Shown here: one piece after another, positions 7,762 through 17,468 of the stretch
How the letters are laid out: each line of letters begins with the position of its first letter
How positions within the stretch are numbered: the stretch's first letter is position 1
Assembly: GCA_016213825.1 (NCBI GenBank)
Contig: JACQZP010000023.1
Coordinates: 1 to 57,710 of the forward strand
Origin: Acetobacterium woodii
GTDB lineage: Bacteria; Bacillota; Clostridia; Eubacteriales; Eubacteriaceae
DNA length: 57,710 bases
Direction of reading: 5' to 3'
Made by a program: the position numbers and the translations under genes
Notes under the pieces: generated by a model
What the model saw: only the letters and a program-made list of their open reading frames with translations
Told to the model about the DNA's origin: nothing
The model's database searches: none

Positions 7762-9666
7762 TTAAATAATATCCAATGCTTCTTCTGTTTTTGGTTTTTT
7801 CAAAATGCTCAGCATCAGCATACAGGCAACGGAACCAGCCACCAGCGCAATAACATAGCCAAACGCATTTCCGACTAACGGGAATACGAAAATGCCGCCA
7901 TGTGGTGCCATCAGCGTACAACCAAAGAACATCGATAGACCGCCAGCTAATGCTGATCCAATAATGCAGGACGGTATTACTCGAATCGGATCTTCTGATG
8001 CAAACGGGATCGCACCTTCGGTAATAAATGACAGACCCATAACATAGTTGGCAACACCGGCTTCTCTTTCTTTTTTAGTAAAGCGGCTTTTAAAGATGGT
8101 CGTACATAGCGCAATACCCAGCGGGGGAACCATTCCACCAACCATGACCGCCGCCATGATATCATACTGACCTGTAGCCAATGACGCCAGTCCAAATGTA
8201 TAAGCAGCCTTATTCACCGGGCCACCCATATCAACCGCCATCATGCCCCCAAGGACCACCCCAAGGATTACCTTACTGGAAGTCCCCATACTGTTCAACA
8301 ACATCGTTAACCAGGCATTCAGCGCGGCCACCGGTGGATTGATAACAAAGACCATAACGGCACCGATTATCAAAATTCCGAAGAACGGATACAATAAAAT
8401 CGGTTTGATCCCCTCCAGACTGGCTGGCAGTTTAGCAAATATTTTCTTGAGCCCCAAAACCAGATATCCGGCCGCAAAACCGGCTAACAGTGCGCCCAAA
8501 AAACCAGCGCCACCGGTACTGGCCAACATTCCACCGACAAAACCAACGGCCAACGCCGGTCGATCACCAATGCTCATGGCAATATAACCAGCCAAAACTG
8601 GTAACATGAATGCAAATGCCGTTCCGCCGACCTTCATTAAGAAAGCTGCAAATGGCGTATTACTGCCAAAGGTTGCCGGATTAATACTGTAATCATCAAA
8701 TAGAAATGCCAGCGCAATTAAGATCCCGCCGCCGATGACAAAAGGCAGCATATGAGAAACGCCGTTCATCAGATCTTTATAAATCTTACGTCCCACGCTT
8801 TCTTTCTCCCCTGAGCCACTGGATTCTTCATTTTTTTGTACTCCACCGGAATATATCGGTACGTTTCCTGCCAAAGCCTCTTCAATTAATTCTTGCGGTT
8901 TGTGAATCCCTTTGGCGACGTTGGTCTGAATAACCGGTTTCCCATTAAATCGCCCCATTTCAACATTGGTATCGGCCGCAATGATAATGCAATCCGCCGC
9001 TTTGATCTCTGCCGCGGTGAGCTGATTCTTGACCCCACCAGAACCATTGGTTTCCACCTTGATGGTGATGCCCATTTGTTTGGCCTTGCTTTCCAGACTT
9101 TCAGCCGCCATGTAGGTATGGGCAATCCCAGTTGGACAAGCAGTCACTGCCAGTAGCTGATAGTTTCGCTCGGTTTCCTGCTTTTGCGGTGATGCTTCAA
9201 CTCCGTATTTTTCCTGTTCTTTTTCATCAATCAGTTTTAAGAAGGTTTGAACATCCGTTGAGGCAATCAACTTTGCCCGGAATTGTTCATCCATTAAAAT
9301 CGTTGACAGCCGACTGAGCACTTCCAGATGAAGATTATTTGCTGCCTCGGGTGCTGCAATCATGAAGAAGAGATAGGCAGGTTCTCCATCCAAAGCATCA
9401 AAATCAGTTCCTTCTCTGACAACCATAGCAGACAGGCCGGCATCTTTGACAACAGCCGATTTCCCATGGGGGATGGCTACCCCTTCGCCAATCCCGGTGG
9501 ATCCTTCGTCTTCCCGAGCCATAACCGCTTTTCTAAAGATCTCTTTATCGGTAATATTTCCGCTTTTGGCCATCAACTCAACTAACTGTTTAATGGTTTC
9601 TTCCTTCGATGCTTTTTTCCCGGAGAGGTCGATACCTTTTTCGTTTAACAAATCAATAATTCGCAT
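7762..9666 (-). CDS. fruA: PTS fructose transporter subunit EIIABC
   Basis: This 634-residue protein imports fructose and phosphorylates it to fructose 1-phosphate using phospho-HPr. Three domains are fused in the order A-B-C: EIIA (1-150) with the phosphorylated histidine in AIPHGKS (H67), EIIB (about 168-270) with the phospho-cysteine in TACPTGIAHTYMA (C177), and the membrane EIIC domain (about 290-634). It is the last gene of fruR-fruK-fruA, 14 bases after fruK. All key residues are present. Confidence 0.96.
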   Translation of the reverse strand: MRIIDLLNEKGIDLSGKKASKEETIKQLVELMAKSGNITDKEIFRKAVMAREDEGSTGIGEGVAIPHGKSAVVKDAGLSAMVVREGTDFDALDGEPAYLFFMIAAPEAANNLHLEVLSRLSTILMDEQFRAKLIASTDVQTFLKLIDEKEQEKYGVEASPQKQETERNYQLLAVTACPTGIAHTYMAAESLESKAKQMGITIKVETNGSGGVKNQLTAAEIKAADCIIIAADTNVEMGRFNGKPVIQTNVAKGIHKPQELIEEALAGNVPIYSGGVQKNEESSGSGEKESVGRKIYKDLMNGVSHMLPFVIGGGILIALAFLFDDYSINPATFGSNTPFAAFLMKVGGTAFAFMLPVLAGYIAMSIGDRPALAVGFVGGMLASTGGAGFLGALLAGFAAGYLVLGLKKIFAKLPASLEGIKPILLYPFFGILIIGAVMVFVINPPVAALNAWLTMLLNSMGTSSKVILGVVLGGMMAVDMGGPVNKAAYTFGLASLATGQYDIMAAVMVGGMVPPLGIALCTTIFKSRFTKKEREAGVANYVMGLSFITEGAIPFASEDPIRVIPSCIIGSALAGGLSMFFGCTLMAPHGGIFVFPLVGNAFGYVIALVAGSVACMLMLSILKKPKTEEALDII

Positions 9667-9680
9667 TTTTTTCTTCCCCC

Positions 9681-10595
9681 TTAACTTTTATTTTTTAATC
9701 CATCTAACAACTTCAGGACATCCGCTTTGGTCGCCAATGTTTCTGAAAATGCCGACGCACTGCCTGTTACAACCCCCATCTCAAAGGCCTCCTGAAGATC
9801 CTGATTTTTGAGATAACCAGCAAGAAAACCAGCTACCATGGAGTCCCCTGCCCCAACCGAATTTTTCACAACCCCTTTGGGTGGCTTCATTTCATGGGTA
9901 TTACCGTTTTCATCAACTAGAATAGCACCATCCCCGGCCATCGATACCAGAACGTTCTGAGCCCCCATTTGTTGAAGGCGTTTTGCATATCTAACGATAT
10001 CTTCCCGACCGCTTAAAGTAACCCCAAACATATCACCCAACTCATGGTTATTGGGTTTAATCAGAAACGGCTGGTATTTAACCACTCTGAGCAATAGTTC
10101 TCCGGTGGCGTCCACAACGATTTTAACCCTCCGGTTTTCCAGAAATTTCATTATGTTTTCGTAGGTATCCTCCGGCAACGCAGTTGGAATACTTCCGGCC
10201 AAAACCAGAATATCGCCTTTTTCAATGGTGTCCAACTTTCTAAACAATTCCGCTAGTTCTTTTTTGCTGATATTGGGACCCTGTCCGTTGATTTCGCTTT
10301 CCTGATCGGCTTTTATTTTAACGTTGATTCTGGACGTCCCGGATTTGAGTTTTACAAAATCGGTGTAGCAACCAAAATCTTTGATCCTTCGCTGAATTTC
10401 TTTTCCAGTGAATCCTCCCATAAAACCGAGGGCAATATTTCTGATTTCCAGGTTTTTTAAAACCATGGATACGTTAATGCCCTTGCCCCCAGGATAGATA
10501 TGCTCCCATTCACTGCGGTTAACTTCGCCCTCCCGAAAGGTGTCCAAGCCGACAACATAGTCCAATGACGGGTTAAAGGTTACGGTAAAAATCAC
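9681..10595 (-). CDS. fruK: 1-phosphofructokinase
   Basis: This 304-residue PfkB-family sugar kinase converts the fructose 1-phosphate delivered by FruA to fructose 1,6-bisphosphate. The N-terminal GGKGINVS and the C-terminal NSVGAGDSMVAGF with the catalytic Asp are both present. The start is a GTG that overlaps the fruR stop by four bases, behind the GGAGGT site inside the end of fruR, so translation is probably coupled. Confidence 0.95.
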   Translation of the reverse strand: MIFTVTFNPSLDYVVGLDTFREGEVNRSEWEHIYPGGKGINVSMVLKNLEIRNIALGFMGGFTGKEIQRRIKDFGCYTDFVKLKSGTSRINVKIKADQESEINGQGPNISKKELAELFRKLDTIEKGDILVLAGSIPTALPEDTYENIMKFLENRRVKIVVDATGELLLRVVKYQPFLIKPNNHELGDMFGVTLSGREDIVRYAKRLQQMGAQNVLVSMAGDGAILVDENGNTHEMKPPKGVVKNSVGAGDSMVAGFLAGYLKNQDLQEAFEMGVVTGSASAFSETLATKADVLKLLDGLKNKS

Positions 10596-11344
10596 GTTAC
10601 ATCCACCTCCCAGATTTTTGTATATTTTTTATAGCCGCTGCTGCTAAGCTTGGTGGTAATAATCTGTCCGTCCTCCAATGCCCCAAAACTCACTGGTGCG
10701 ATTAAATTAAATTTACTGGGATCAGCCAAGACATAAGCTATTTTGCAGCGCCTGAAGGCTTCCTGTTTTACCTGAGCTTCGGTCGGGTCCGGCGTGCTGA
10801 AACCAGCTTTAAGGTCGATTCCATTGGTGCCAAAAAAACCTTTGGAGAAGTTATATTTCCGCAGACAGCTGAGGGCTTCACTTCCGACTACCGCATCAGT
10901 AATTGGTTTTATTTCGCCCCCGACAATAATGGTCCGGCAACCTCTCTGAACAAGTTTTTTGGCAATGACCATGCCGTTGGTCACATAAACCGCTTCCGTT
11001 TCATAAATGAAGTCAACCATGGCTTCGGTGGTGGTTCCGGCATCAATGTAGACAAAATCATTTTTTTCAATCAGTCCGGCACTGAATTTTCCGATCTGCT
11101 GTTTTTCGGTGCGATATTGATCTTCTCTGAGGCGAACCTCAAAATCAGTGGCCGCAAATCTTCCCTCAATCGCCGTTGCGCCGCCATGAACTTTTCGCAG
11201 TTTTTTATTATTGTCAAGAGCAGTTAAATCTCTTCGGATTGTTGATTCTGAAATTTGTAGAGTTTCTGACAGCTCCAACACTGTCACCACTCTTTTTTCT
11301 TCTACCATCTGAAGTATTTTTGCAAATCGTTCTTCAATAATCAT
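10592..11344 (-). CDS. fruR: DeoR-family fructose operon repressor
   Basis: The product (250 residues from the chosen start) has an N-terminal DeoR winged helix (SESTIRRDLTALD) and a C-terminal sugar-phosphate sensing domain (DAGTTTEAM, GGEI, FFGTNGI). It is expected to repress the operon and be relieved by fructose 1-phosphate. A longer frame begins at 11377, but that codon lies inside the promoter; the ATG at 11344 follows GAGGTG and fits. It is the first gene of fruRKA. Confidence 0.93.
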   Translation of the reverse strand: MIIEERFAKILQMVEEKRVVTVLELSETLQISESTIRRDLTALDNNKKLRKVHGGATAIEGRFAATDFEVRLREDQYRTEKQQIGKFSAGLIEKNDFVYIDAGTTTEAMVDFIYETEAVYVTNGMVIAKKLVQRGCRTIIVGGEIKPITDAVVGSEALSCLRKYNFSKGFFGTNGIDLKAGFSTPDPTEAQVKQEAFRRCKIAYVLADPSKFNLIAPVSFGALEDGQIITTKLSSSGYKKYTKIWEVDVT

Positions 11345-11364
11345 GATCTCACCTCTTTTTCTGA

Positions 11365-11393
11365 ATAATACCACCATTTTCAGTCATTGTCAA
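11365..11393 (-). promoter_or_regulatory. Promoter of fruRKA
   Basis: TTGACA (11388-11393), 17 bases and TATTAT (11365-11370) on the minus strand give a very short leader to the fruR ATG at 11344. Confidence 0.85.
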
Positions 11394-11428
11394 TCATTAT
11401 ATTTCATTTATAGTCATATTCAGTCATT
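11381..11428. promoter_or_regulatory. Probable FruR operators
   Basis: Four copies of an octamer AATGACTG/AATGATTG or close variant lie on the minus strand at 11381-11388, 11391-11398, 11411-11418 (degenerate) and 11421-11428. Two of them cover the -35 box. Direct repeats of this kind are typical of DeoR-family fructose repressors. The assignment to FruR is inference from position. Confidence 0.6.
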
Positions 11429-11504
11429 AGTGCACAAATCCACTATTTTTTCACTATCCATTTTACGCCTTATTGATTACATACCCAATTTCCTGACATA
11501 ATAA

Positions 11505-11539
11505 AAAAAGATAGCATCATTATTAGATACTATCTTTTT
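11505..11539 (-). terminator. Terminator of the response regulator/kinase operon
   Basis: A 14-bp stem with one mismatch (11505-11518 with 11526-11539) and a T-rich tail follows the kinase stop on the minus strand. Confidence 0.7.
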
Positions 11540-11550
11540 AAAACTTATTA

Positions 11551-13665
11551 TCATATCGATTCTGCCAATGGAAGGACAATGGCGGCCTTGAACAAATCGC
11601 CATCGATTTCAATTTTTAGCTCACCCTGTTGGATGGTCATCAGATCTTTGGCGATGGCCAGACCTAAACCGCTGCCCTCGCTGTTCCTGGTTTCGTCGCC
11701 CCGTTTAAAGCGTTCCATCAGTTCATCCGGGGAAATATTCAGCGGCTGGGCCGAGACATTTTTAAACATCACCATTCCCGTTTTGTCTTCTTCACACTTT
11801 GTAAACTCAATATATACCCGGGATTCTTTTTGAGCATATTTCAAAATATTGAAAAGCAGATTTTCGATCACCCGCCAGAGCAGTCGGCCATCAGCGGTTA
11901 CAACAAAAAGTTCTTTAGGGTATTGGGTAATAAACTCCAGTTGCGAATGTTCGAGTTCTTCTTCCATTTCACCCAAGCCCTGAGTCATCAGCATTTCCAG
12001 ATCAACAGCCTGAAATTCGACTTCAATGTTTCCTGATGAAGCTTTCGCTGCTTCAAACAAGTCATCCGTCAGGACTTTGAGACGATGGGCCTTGTTTTCC
12101 AGGATCTCTAAATACTTCTGCTCTTCTGCTGAATCAAGCTTGCCATTTTTTAGTAGATCAATGGAGGTAATAATTGAGGTCAGTGGGGTTCTTATATCAT
12201 GGGAAACATTGGTCAGTAGCTCAGTTTTTAGTCGTTGGCTTTTCACTTCTTCAGAAACTGCCAGATTGATCCCCTCACCGATGGCGTTGATTCCTTCCGT
12301 CAGTTCCTGAAACACGCCGTCAAAGCCCACTAACTTATAATCGACCTCGCCATTTTTAATGCGTTCCACGCCCTCCAGAATTTGATCATACTTTTTAGCC
12401 TTTTTTCCACCGACATAAAGAATGTAAATAATACAGATAAAACTACAGATACCCAGAATTGGAACTTGTACCGACAGGGCTAAGGCAACCACAACAATTG
12501 CCCAAAACATAAACCGTTTCACAGTAGCAGATCCTTTCATGACATCATTATAATAACTGGCAATATTTTTGAACTGTTTTTTCATAAATGCCATAAACCG
12601 CTTAAGTAGTTTCAGAAATAATAACTGTTCCCAGAAACTCCCATCTTTTATAATTCGAACGAGTGATAGTAAAAAATTCAGTCCTAAAGCCGATCCCACT
12701 AAAAAAAGCAATAACATGTCCAGTCTGGGGAAATTCTGATCATAAAAAAATACAATCGTGGCAATAATTATGGTTTCTACACACAATAATAAAAAAAGGT
12801 GCGCATCAATCCAGAATCCATCAATTGGCAAAAGATAGACGCCGTTCACATCTTTTCTGCGCCCGGCTGAAATGCATGCCAGCAGCGCGCTAATCGCCGC
12901 CAGAATAAAAAATACGATAAAAATACTAATTAGCCACAGAAACTGCAGTCGTTCGGCCTGATACATGACTTCCCGTTGAGCGATATAAGCATCATCAAAG
13001 CCGATGGTCACTTGAAAATCTGGCTCTACTGAATAGTTCAAGGGCTCAAATTTGTCAATCTTTGGTAGACTGGATGAAATTGCCCCCTTGTTATACGTAA
13101 AGGTCACCCGTTTATTAAGCAGGTCATCCTGATCCGCTTCTTTGGGCTGACTGTTTTTGATTCCTTTACTGTCAATAATATAGGATAACCCCTGAGTTTG
13201 CTCCAGCTCTTTTTTCAATCGTTCATATTGGTAGAGATCTTCATTAATCAATCGCTTTTTTTCAGCTTCAATTTCAGCGGTGTATGACTCCCAGAAACTT
13301 GAATCATTCAGCATCTCCTGCTCGGTTGCAAGTCCCATATCATCTGGCTCTTCAATTCCCAGCATCGCCAGTTTATTTTGTTTAAATGTCTCAATGTCCT
13401 CTGGTTTTAGCGTATTTCCAGCTCGAATATTTTCTTCACTTTTATAAAAATTATAAACCAGATCGATATTATCATAGGCTGTCAGGACTTTATCCTCCAG
13501 CTCGGCGCTCTCCAGATAGTTGTCGGTGTTTGTCATACCATCCCAGTTGAACCAATATGCCTCAAATAAAGCCCCAAAGCTAAGGGAAATAAAAATAACG
13601 GCTAAAAGGGAACAGGCGATCTTAAATTTCTGATCGGTCCAGATAGTTTTCAATTTTGTACCCAA
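11551..13665 (-). CDS. Multi-pass sensor histidine kinase
   Basis: The 704-residue product has a first membrane helix (about 17-37), a large extracytoplasmic domain (about 40-240), several further membrane helices to about 415, and a cytoplasmic kinase core with the phospho-acceptor SHDIRTPLT (H489), an N box NLLFNILKYA and the G box GSGLGLAIAKDLM. The start is TTG at 13665, eight bases after AGGTGG; it overlaps the upstream regulator gene by 44 bases, so the pair is co-translated. The signal is unknown; the layout resembles VanS-like kinases of Clostridia that answer cell-envelope stress. Confidence 0.88.
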   Translation of the reverse strand: MGTKLKTIWTDQKFKIACSLLAVIFISLSFGALFEAYWFNWDGMTNTDNYLESAELEDKVLTAYDNIDLVYNFYKSEENIRAGNTLKPEDIETFKQNKLAMLGIEEPDDMGLATEQEMLNDSSFWESYTAEIEAEKKRLINEDLYQYERLKKELEQTQGLSYIIDSKGIKNSQPKEADQDDLLNKRVTFTYNKGAISSSLPKIDKFEPLNYSVEPDFQVTIGFDDAYIAQREVMYQAERLQFLWLISIFIVFFILAAISALLACISAGRRKDVNGVYLLPIDGFWIDAHLFLLLCVETIIIATIVFFYDQNFPRLDMLLLFLVGSALGLNFLLSLVRIIKDGSFWEQLLFLKLLKRFMAFMKKQFKNIASYYNDVMKGSATVKRFMFWAIVVVALALSVQVPILGICSFICIIYILYVGGKKAKKYDQILEGVERIKNGEVDYKLVGFDGVFQELTEGINAIGEGINLAVSEEVKSQRLKTELLTNVSHDIRTPLTSIITSIDLLKNGKLDSAEEQKYLEILENKAHRLKVLTDDLFEAAKASSGNIEVEFQAVDLEMLMTQGLGEMEEELEHSQLEFITQYPKELFVVTADGRLLWRVIENLLFNILKYAQKESRVYIEFTKCEEDKTGMVMFKNVSAQPLNISPDELMERFKRGDETRNSEGSGLGLAIAKDLMTIQQGELKIEIDGDLFKAAIVLPLAESI

Positions 13666-14326
13666 TACCCCACACCACCTTTAAATATTTTGGTTCTTTT
13701 GGATTGATTTCAATTTTTTCACGAATCCGCCGAATATGAACTGCTACCGTATTATCTGAATTATAGGCGGGTTCTTCCCAGGCATTCTCATAAATCTGAT
13801 CGATCGAAAAGACCTTGCCCTTTTCAGACATTAGAAAAAGCATGATTTTATATTCCACCGGGGTGAGTTTTACTTCTTCACCATCCACCGTCAGTCGTTT
13901 GTAATCATCTTCCAATACTAACCCGCCGGTACGATAAGTCCCTACTTTTTCCGGACACCCGCCCAGAGTGTTGTAGCGGCGCAATTGTGATTTAACTCGG
14001 GCGATGACCTCCATCGGATTAAATGGTTTGGTAATATAATCGTCTCCACCCATGGTCAGACCCATAATTTTATCATTATCTTCGGTTTTTGCCGACAAAA
14101 AAATAATCGGGATGTTTTTTGTTTCTCTAATTTTCATGGTTGCCCGCAGTCCATCCATCTCCGGCATCATCACATCCATAATGATTAATTGGACATCTTC
14201 TTTTTCCACCAGAGCGATGGCTTCTCTTCCTGTATAGGCTTTTAAAATCGCATAACCTTCATTTTTCAAATAAAGTTCCAACGCTTCAACTATTTCTTTT
14301 TCATCATCGCATATTAAAATACTCAT
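13622..14326 (-). CDS. OmpR-family response regulator
   Basis: This partner of the following kinase has a receiver domain with the phospho-acceptor in LIIMDVMMPEMDG and a C-terminal winged-helix DNA-binding domain (VHIRRIREKIE). I chose the ATG at 14326, which gives MSILICDDEKE; a GTG at 14341 would add five residues, and its spacing to AAAGG is too short. A perfect 7-bp inverted repeat about 70 bases upstream may be its own operator. Confidence 0.9.
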   Translation of the reverse strand: MSILICDDEKEIVEALELYLKNEGYAILKAYTGREAIALVEKEDVQLIIMDVMMPEMDGLRATMKIRETKNIPIIFLSAKTEDNDKIMGLTMGGDDYITKPFNPMEVIARVKSQLRRYNTLGGCPEKVGTYRTGGLVLEDDYKRLTVDGEEVKLTPVEYKIMLFLMSEKGKVFSIDQIYENAWEEPAYNSDNTVAVHIRRIREKIEINPKEPKYLKVVWGIGYKIENYLDRSEI

Positions 14327-14396
14327 CCTATTGACTTTCACCCTTTCCGTTTCATCTTAAGCTAACTTTAACACAAACTTATGTCGAAAAAACTCT

Positions 14397-14415
14397 GAAT
14401 TTCCTTAAGAAATTC
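14397..14415. promoter_or_regulatory. Palindrome upstream of the response regulator gene
   Basis: GAATTTC-CTTAA-GAAATTC is a perfect 7-bp inverted repeat with a 5-base centre, between the tetR terminator and the regulator start. It may be an operator; the binding protein is unknown. Confidence 0.4.
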
Positions 14416-14442
14416 TTACAATGAATTTTAAACCGCAAAAAA

Positions 14443-14465
14443 GGCAGCATCCGTGGATTGCTGCC
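14443..14465 (-). terminator. Terminator of tetR
   Basis: GGCAGCA pairs with TGCTGCC around a partly paired loop, followed by six T on the minus strand, 13 bases past the stop. Confidence 0.8.
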
Positions 14466-14477
14466 CGTAAAAATGTT

Positions 14478-15125
14478 TTAGATTAAAAATTTAATGCCTT
14501 CTGGTTTGTTTTTATTCGAGAATTCAAACCCTTGTTGAATCGTGTTTTCAATCATTTCGCCATCCAGGTTCATTAATCTGAACAAATTTCTGATAAAGAA
14601 ATAAATCATTGCCCGACTGGTAAACTTGATATTCTTTTCATAGAAATCGATGAAAAGCTCTTTTCGGGCCCCATATTCTGAACGGGCAATCACTTCCAGA
14701 TCCGCTTCAATGTAGTTTTTATTGAGAAAATCCAGACAGGATCGATTCAGTGTATTGGTGATGTTGGTTCGTCCGTGAGGGTTTACATTTTTAACCAGCA
14801 CCTCATAATAGAGGGTCTTATTGTGCTCATCATTTAAAATCGCTTCATAATACAGCACCAGGGAATAACAATACTTGGTATAAAGATTGAGGTTCTCAGA
14901 AACTGATGAGACATAATCATACAATGCCAAAAAGAAAACATTGTAGATGTCGGTGATCATATCATCCTTCTTTTTATAATAATATGTGATGGTTCCCAGT
15001 TTCACATCAGCACGATCAGCGATGTCCTGTATCCCGGTTTTGTTATAACCATTCTCATAAAATAAAACCTTTGCCGTTGTTATTATATTACTCTTTGTTT
15101 GTGTTCCTTTTCTTGACGTTGCCAT
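14478..15125 (-). CDS. TetR/AcrR-family transcriptional regulator
   Basis: The 215-residue product has an N-terminal TetR helix-turn-helix (FYENGYNKTGIQDIADRADV, then GTITYYYKKKDDM) and a divergent C-terminal ligand domain rich in Tyr, Phe and Leu. AAGGAAAGG precedes the ATG. It has its own promoter and terminator, so it is a single-gene unit next to, but separate from, the paaK/ACT operon. Its target may be itself or a distant gene; none is obvious here. Confidence 0.88.
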   Translation of the reverse strand: MATSRKGTQTKSNIITTAKVLFYENGYNKTGIQDIADRADVKLGTITYYYKKKDDMITDIYNVFFLALYDYVSSVSENLNLYTKYCYSLVLYYEAILNDEHNKTLYYEVLVKNVNPHGRTNITNTLNRSCLDFLNKNYIEADLEVIARSEYGARKELFIDFYEKNIKFTSRAMIYFFIRNLFRLMNLDGEMIENTIQQGFEFSNKNKPEGIKFLI

Positions 15126-15181
15126 GGTTTACCTTTCCTTCTATCGATCAATTTCTTAGTTACATTTAACTCTTACCTTTG

Positions 15182-15210
15182 ATCTTACGAAAAGTTTTGC
15201 AGAATGTCAA
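15182..15210 (-). promoter_or_regulatory. Promoter of tetR
   Basis: TTGACA (15205-15210), 17 bases and TAAGAT (15182-15187) on the minus strand. Related CGAAA(A)GTTT words at 15188-15197 and about 15223-15231 flank the -35 box and could be operator half-sites. Confidence 0.75.
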
Positions 15211-15254
15211 TAGTAAAATGAACGAAAGTTTCTAATTTACCCTAAAATGATCAA

Positions 15255-15692
15255 TTATTTCAGCAATAAGGTTTCTCTGTCTAGCAGATTAACGCCTTGT
15301 ACATTTTCCAGGGTTTCGATTGCCTTATTCTGATTTTCATCATCCACCCGGATAATGATGATAGCATTGTCGGTGTTCTTCGGCAGGAAAGAATAAGCAT
15401 AGACAATATTTATTTTTGCTTGCGTCAACGCATCCACCAGGGTGCTCAGTCCGCCGGGATCATCGGAAATTTCGGCGGCCAAAACCGGAGTGATTGAGGT
15501 AATAATCTCGTTCTTTTTTAAAACTTCCATCCCTCTTTCAGTTTCCTGTAGGATCAATCGCACAATTCCAAAATCGGTAGCATCAGCGATGTTTAAGGAT
15601 CGAATATTAATCTGGTTGTCGGCCAGAATTTTCAGGATATTATTCAGACGACCTTCATGGTTTTCGATGAAAATGGAAACTTGTCGTATCAT
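15255..15692 (-). CDS. Tandem ACT-domain amino-acid-sensing protein
   Basis: The 145-residue protein is made of two ACT domains (about 1-70 and 71-145) and nothing else. ACT domains bind amino acids at dimer interfaces. It starts 12 bases after paaK behind GGAGGAG, so the two are co-translated. This pairing with a phenylacetate-CoA ligase is common in anaerobes that oxidise 2-keto acids from amino acids; the protein probably adjusts ligase or pathway activity to amino-acid level. The exact partner and ligand are not visible. Confidence 0.88.
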   Translation of the reverse strand: MIRQVSIFIENHEGRLNNILKILADNQINIRSLNIADATDFGIVRLILQETERGMEVLKKNEIITSITPVLAAEISDDPGGLSTLVDALTQAKINIVYAYSFLPKNTDNAIIIIRVDDENQNKAIETLENVQGVNLLDRETLLLK

Positions 15693-15704
15693 TTTTTTCT
15701 CCTC

Positions 15705-17003
15705 CTAAATTTTTCTTAAATCAACAACCCGCTGGCTCTTGCCTTCGCTTCGAGGCAGGCTCTTGGGTTCAACCAGGGAAACTTTGGAACTAACGCCAAT
15801 GGTTGACTGAATCCGGTCTCTGATTCGTTTTTCCAGTTTTTCCAGATTACTGATCCGGTCTGAGAATAAGCCTTCACTGAGTTCAACTTTAATTTCTAAG
15901 GTATCCAACGATCCGTCTCTTCTGACCACCAATTGATAATGAGGTTCGACTTCGCCAATTTCCAGCAGCACACTTTCGATCTGTGTCGGGAAGACATTGA
16001 CCCCTCGAATAATCAACATATCATCGGTTCGTCCCTGGAGACGGCTGATTTTTAAATGGGTTCGTCCACAAGCACAGGGTTCCGGTTTGATGGTAGTAAT
16101 GTCCCGGGTTCGGTAACGCAGAATCGGAATCCCTTCTTTGGTAATGGTGGTAATGACCAATTCACCCTGTTCGCCATAAGGTAACACCTTAAGCGTAACC
16201 GGATCGATGATTTCTGGAATGAAATGATCTTCCCAGACATGGAGCCCATCCTGGCATTCGCACTCGATGGCAACGCCTGGTCCCATAATTTCCGATAAGC
16301 CATAGATGTCATAAGCTTTAATTTTCAGTTTTTTCTCAATTTCTTTACGGATGTTTTCAGACCAGGGCTCAGCCCCGAAAATACCAACTTTAATTTTCAG
16401 CGTTTCAGGATCAATGCCCAGCTCTTTCAAGGCATCTGCCAGATAAATTGCATAGGACGGGGTACAGGTCAATGCGGTGGTGCCAAAATCCTGCATGATC
16501 ATGATCTGCTTGGCGGTGTTTCCTCCGGAGATGGGGATGATCGAGGCACCCAGTCTTTCAGCGCCGTAATGGACACCTAAACCACCAGTAAAAAGTCCAT
16601 ATCCATAAGCATTCTGGATTACCGAGTGAGGACCGGCACCGGCGGCTACCAGACAGCGGGCCATCAGCTCGGACCACATTGAGATATCATTCCGGGTATA
16701 GCCCACAACCGTTGGTTTGCCAGTGGTTCCAGAGGAAGCATGAATTCTAACAATTTGTTCCAATGGCACGGTAAACAGTCCGTAGGGATAATTATCCCGT
16801 AAATCCACCTTGGTGGTAAAAGGCAGCTTTTGAAGGTCTTCCAGCGACTTGACATCCTCCGGCATCAGGCCTTTTTCCTGAAATTTATTGCGGTAAAAAG
16901 GGACGTCGTGATAAATCCGATTGACCATTCGTTTTAATCGTTCCAATTGCAGTTCCTGCAGTTTTTCTCTTGGCATGCATTCGTAACTCTTATTCCAGTA
17001 CAT
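15705..17003 (-). CDS. paaK: Phenylacetate-CoA ligase family protein
   Basis: This 432-residue adenylate-forming enzyme activates an aryl- or acyl-carboxylate to its CoA thioester with ATP. The AMP-binding SSGTTGKPT lies near residues 90-98, followed by [16 protein letters not shown], and the C-terminal lid with RGVNVFP and the lysine-bearing RSEGKSQRV. Length is normal for anaerobic PaaK. A GTG twelve bases upstream is part of the Shine-Dalgarno GGAGGAA, so I chose the ATG at 17003. The T-box leader ties expression to uncharged tRNA, pointing to substrates made from an amino acid (phenylacetate, indoleacetate or a branched-chain acid). Confidence 0.92.
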   Translation of the reverse strand: MYWNKSYECMPREKLQELQLERLKRMVNRIYHDVPFYRNKFQEKGLMPEDVKSLEDLQKLPFTTKVDLRDNYPYGLFTVPLEQIVRIHASSGTTGKPTVVGYTRNDISMWSELMARCLVAAGAGPHSVIQNAYGYGLFTGGLGVHYGAERLGASIIPISGGNTAKQIMIMQDFGTTALTCTPSYAIYLADALKELGIDPETLKIKVGIFGAEPWSENIRKEIEKKLKIKAYDIYGLSEIMGPGVAIECECQDGLHVWEDHFIPEIIDPVTLKVLPYGEQGELVITTITKEGIPILRYRTRDITTIKPEPCACGRTHLKISRLQGRTDDMLIIRGVNVFPTQIESVLLEIGEVEPHYQLVVRRDGSLDTLEIKVELSEGLFSDRISNLEKLEKRIRDRIQSTIGVSSKVSLVEPKSLPRSEGKSQRVVDLRKI

Positions 17004-17168
17004 TTTTTCCTCCACAATTTTCTTTTAATTTTAAATCGGCATGTTTTTAATTTTCTGTTTTTGGTGTGAATTTCAAGACGCATTTACTGCCGCATCTTTA
17101 TGGTTAGACGCACACATCATTCATCAGCAAACAAAGTGATTGAAAATGGATCTCTTCGCAAATAAAAA

Positions 17169-17196
17169 GACCCATCCTTATTGAAAAGGACGAGTC
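17169..17196 (-). terminator. T-box terminator
   Basis: GACTCGTCCTT and AAGGATGGGTC form a stem followed by five T on the minus strand, directly after the T-box sequence. It is the terminator that uncharged tRNA should prevent. Confidence 0.9.
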
Positions 17197-17450
17197 TGAC
17201 TCGCGGTACCACCTAATTTGATTATTAACTAATCCACCTTTTTAGAATCCGACCAATCTTGGTCAAGTTCTTCCTTATTTTAACGATGAGGAACACCGGA
17301 TTCACCTAATGTTGAAACGAATAAATTACTTTATCCATGCCCGTTCAGCCAATCAACTCCTGAGGGAACTTCATTAACATCATTGTCATTGGCTTCCAGC
17401 ATGACCAACTCTCTGACGACTCCAACGAAAATTACTTTCCTCATTCACAG
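17169..17450 (-). promoter_or_regulatory. T-box leader upstream of paaK
   Basis: The minus strand carries the 14-base T-box AGGTGGTACCGCG (17202-17214), the AGTA S-turn near the start of Stem I, a CAGAGAG AG-bulge, and GCTGGAAGCC near its distal loop. The specifier region reads AATGAAGTTCCCTC; the codon right after GAA is GTT (valine, 17367-17369), and one base later TTC (phenylalanine, 17366-17368). I cannot settle which by eye. Confidence 0.9.
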
Positions 17451-17468
17451 TTTTTAATTATTTCAATT

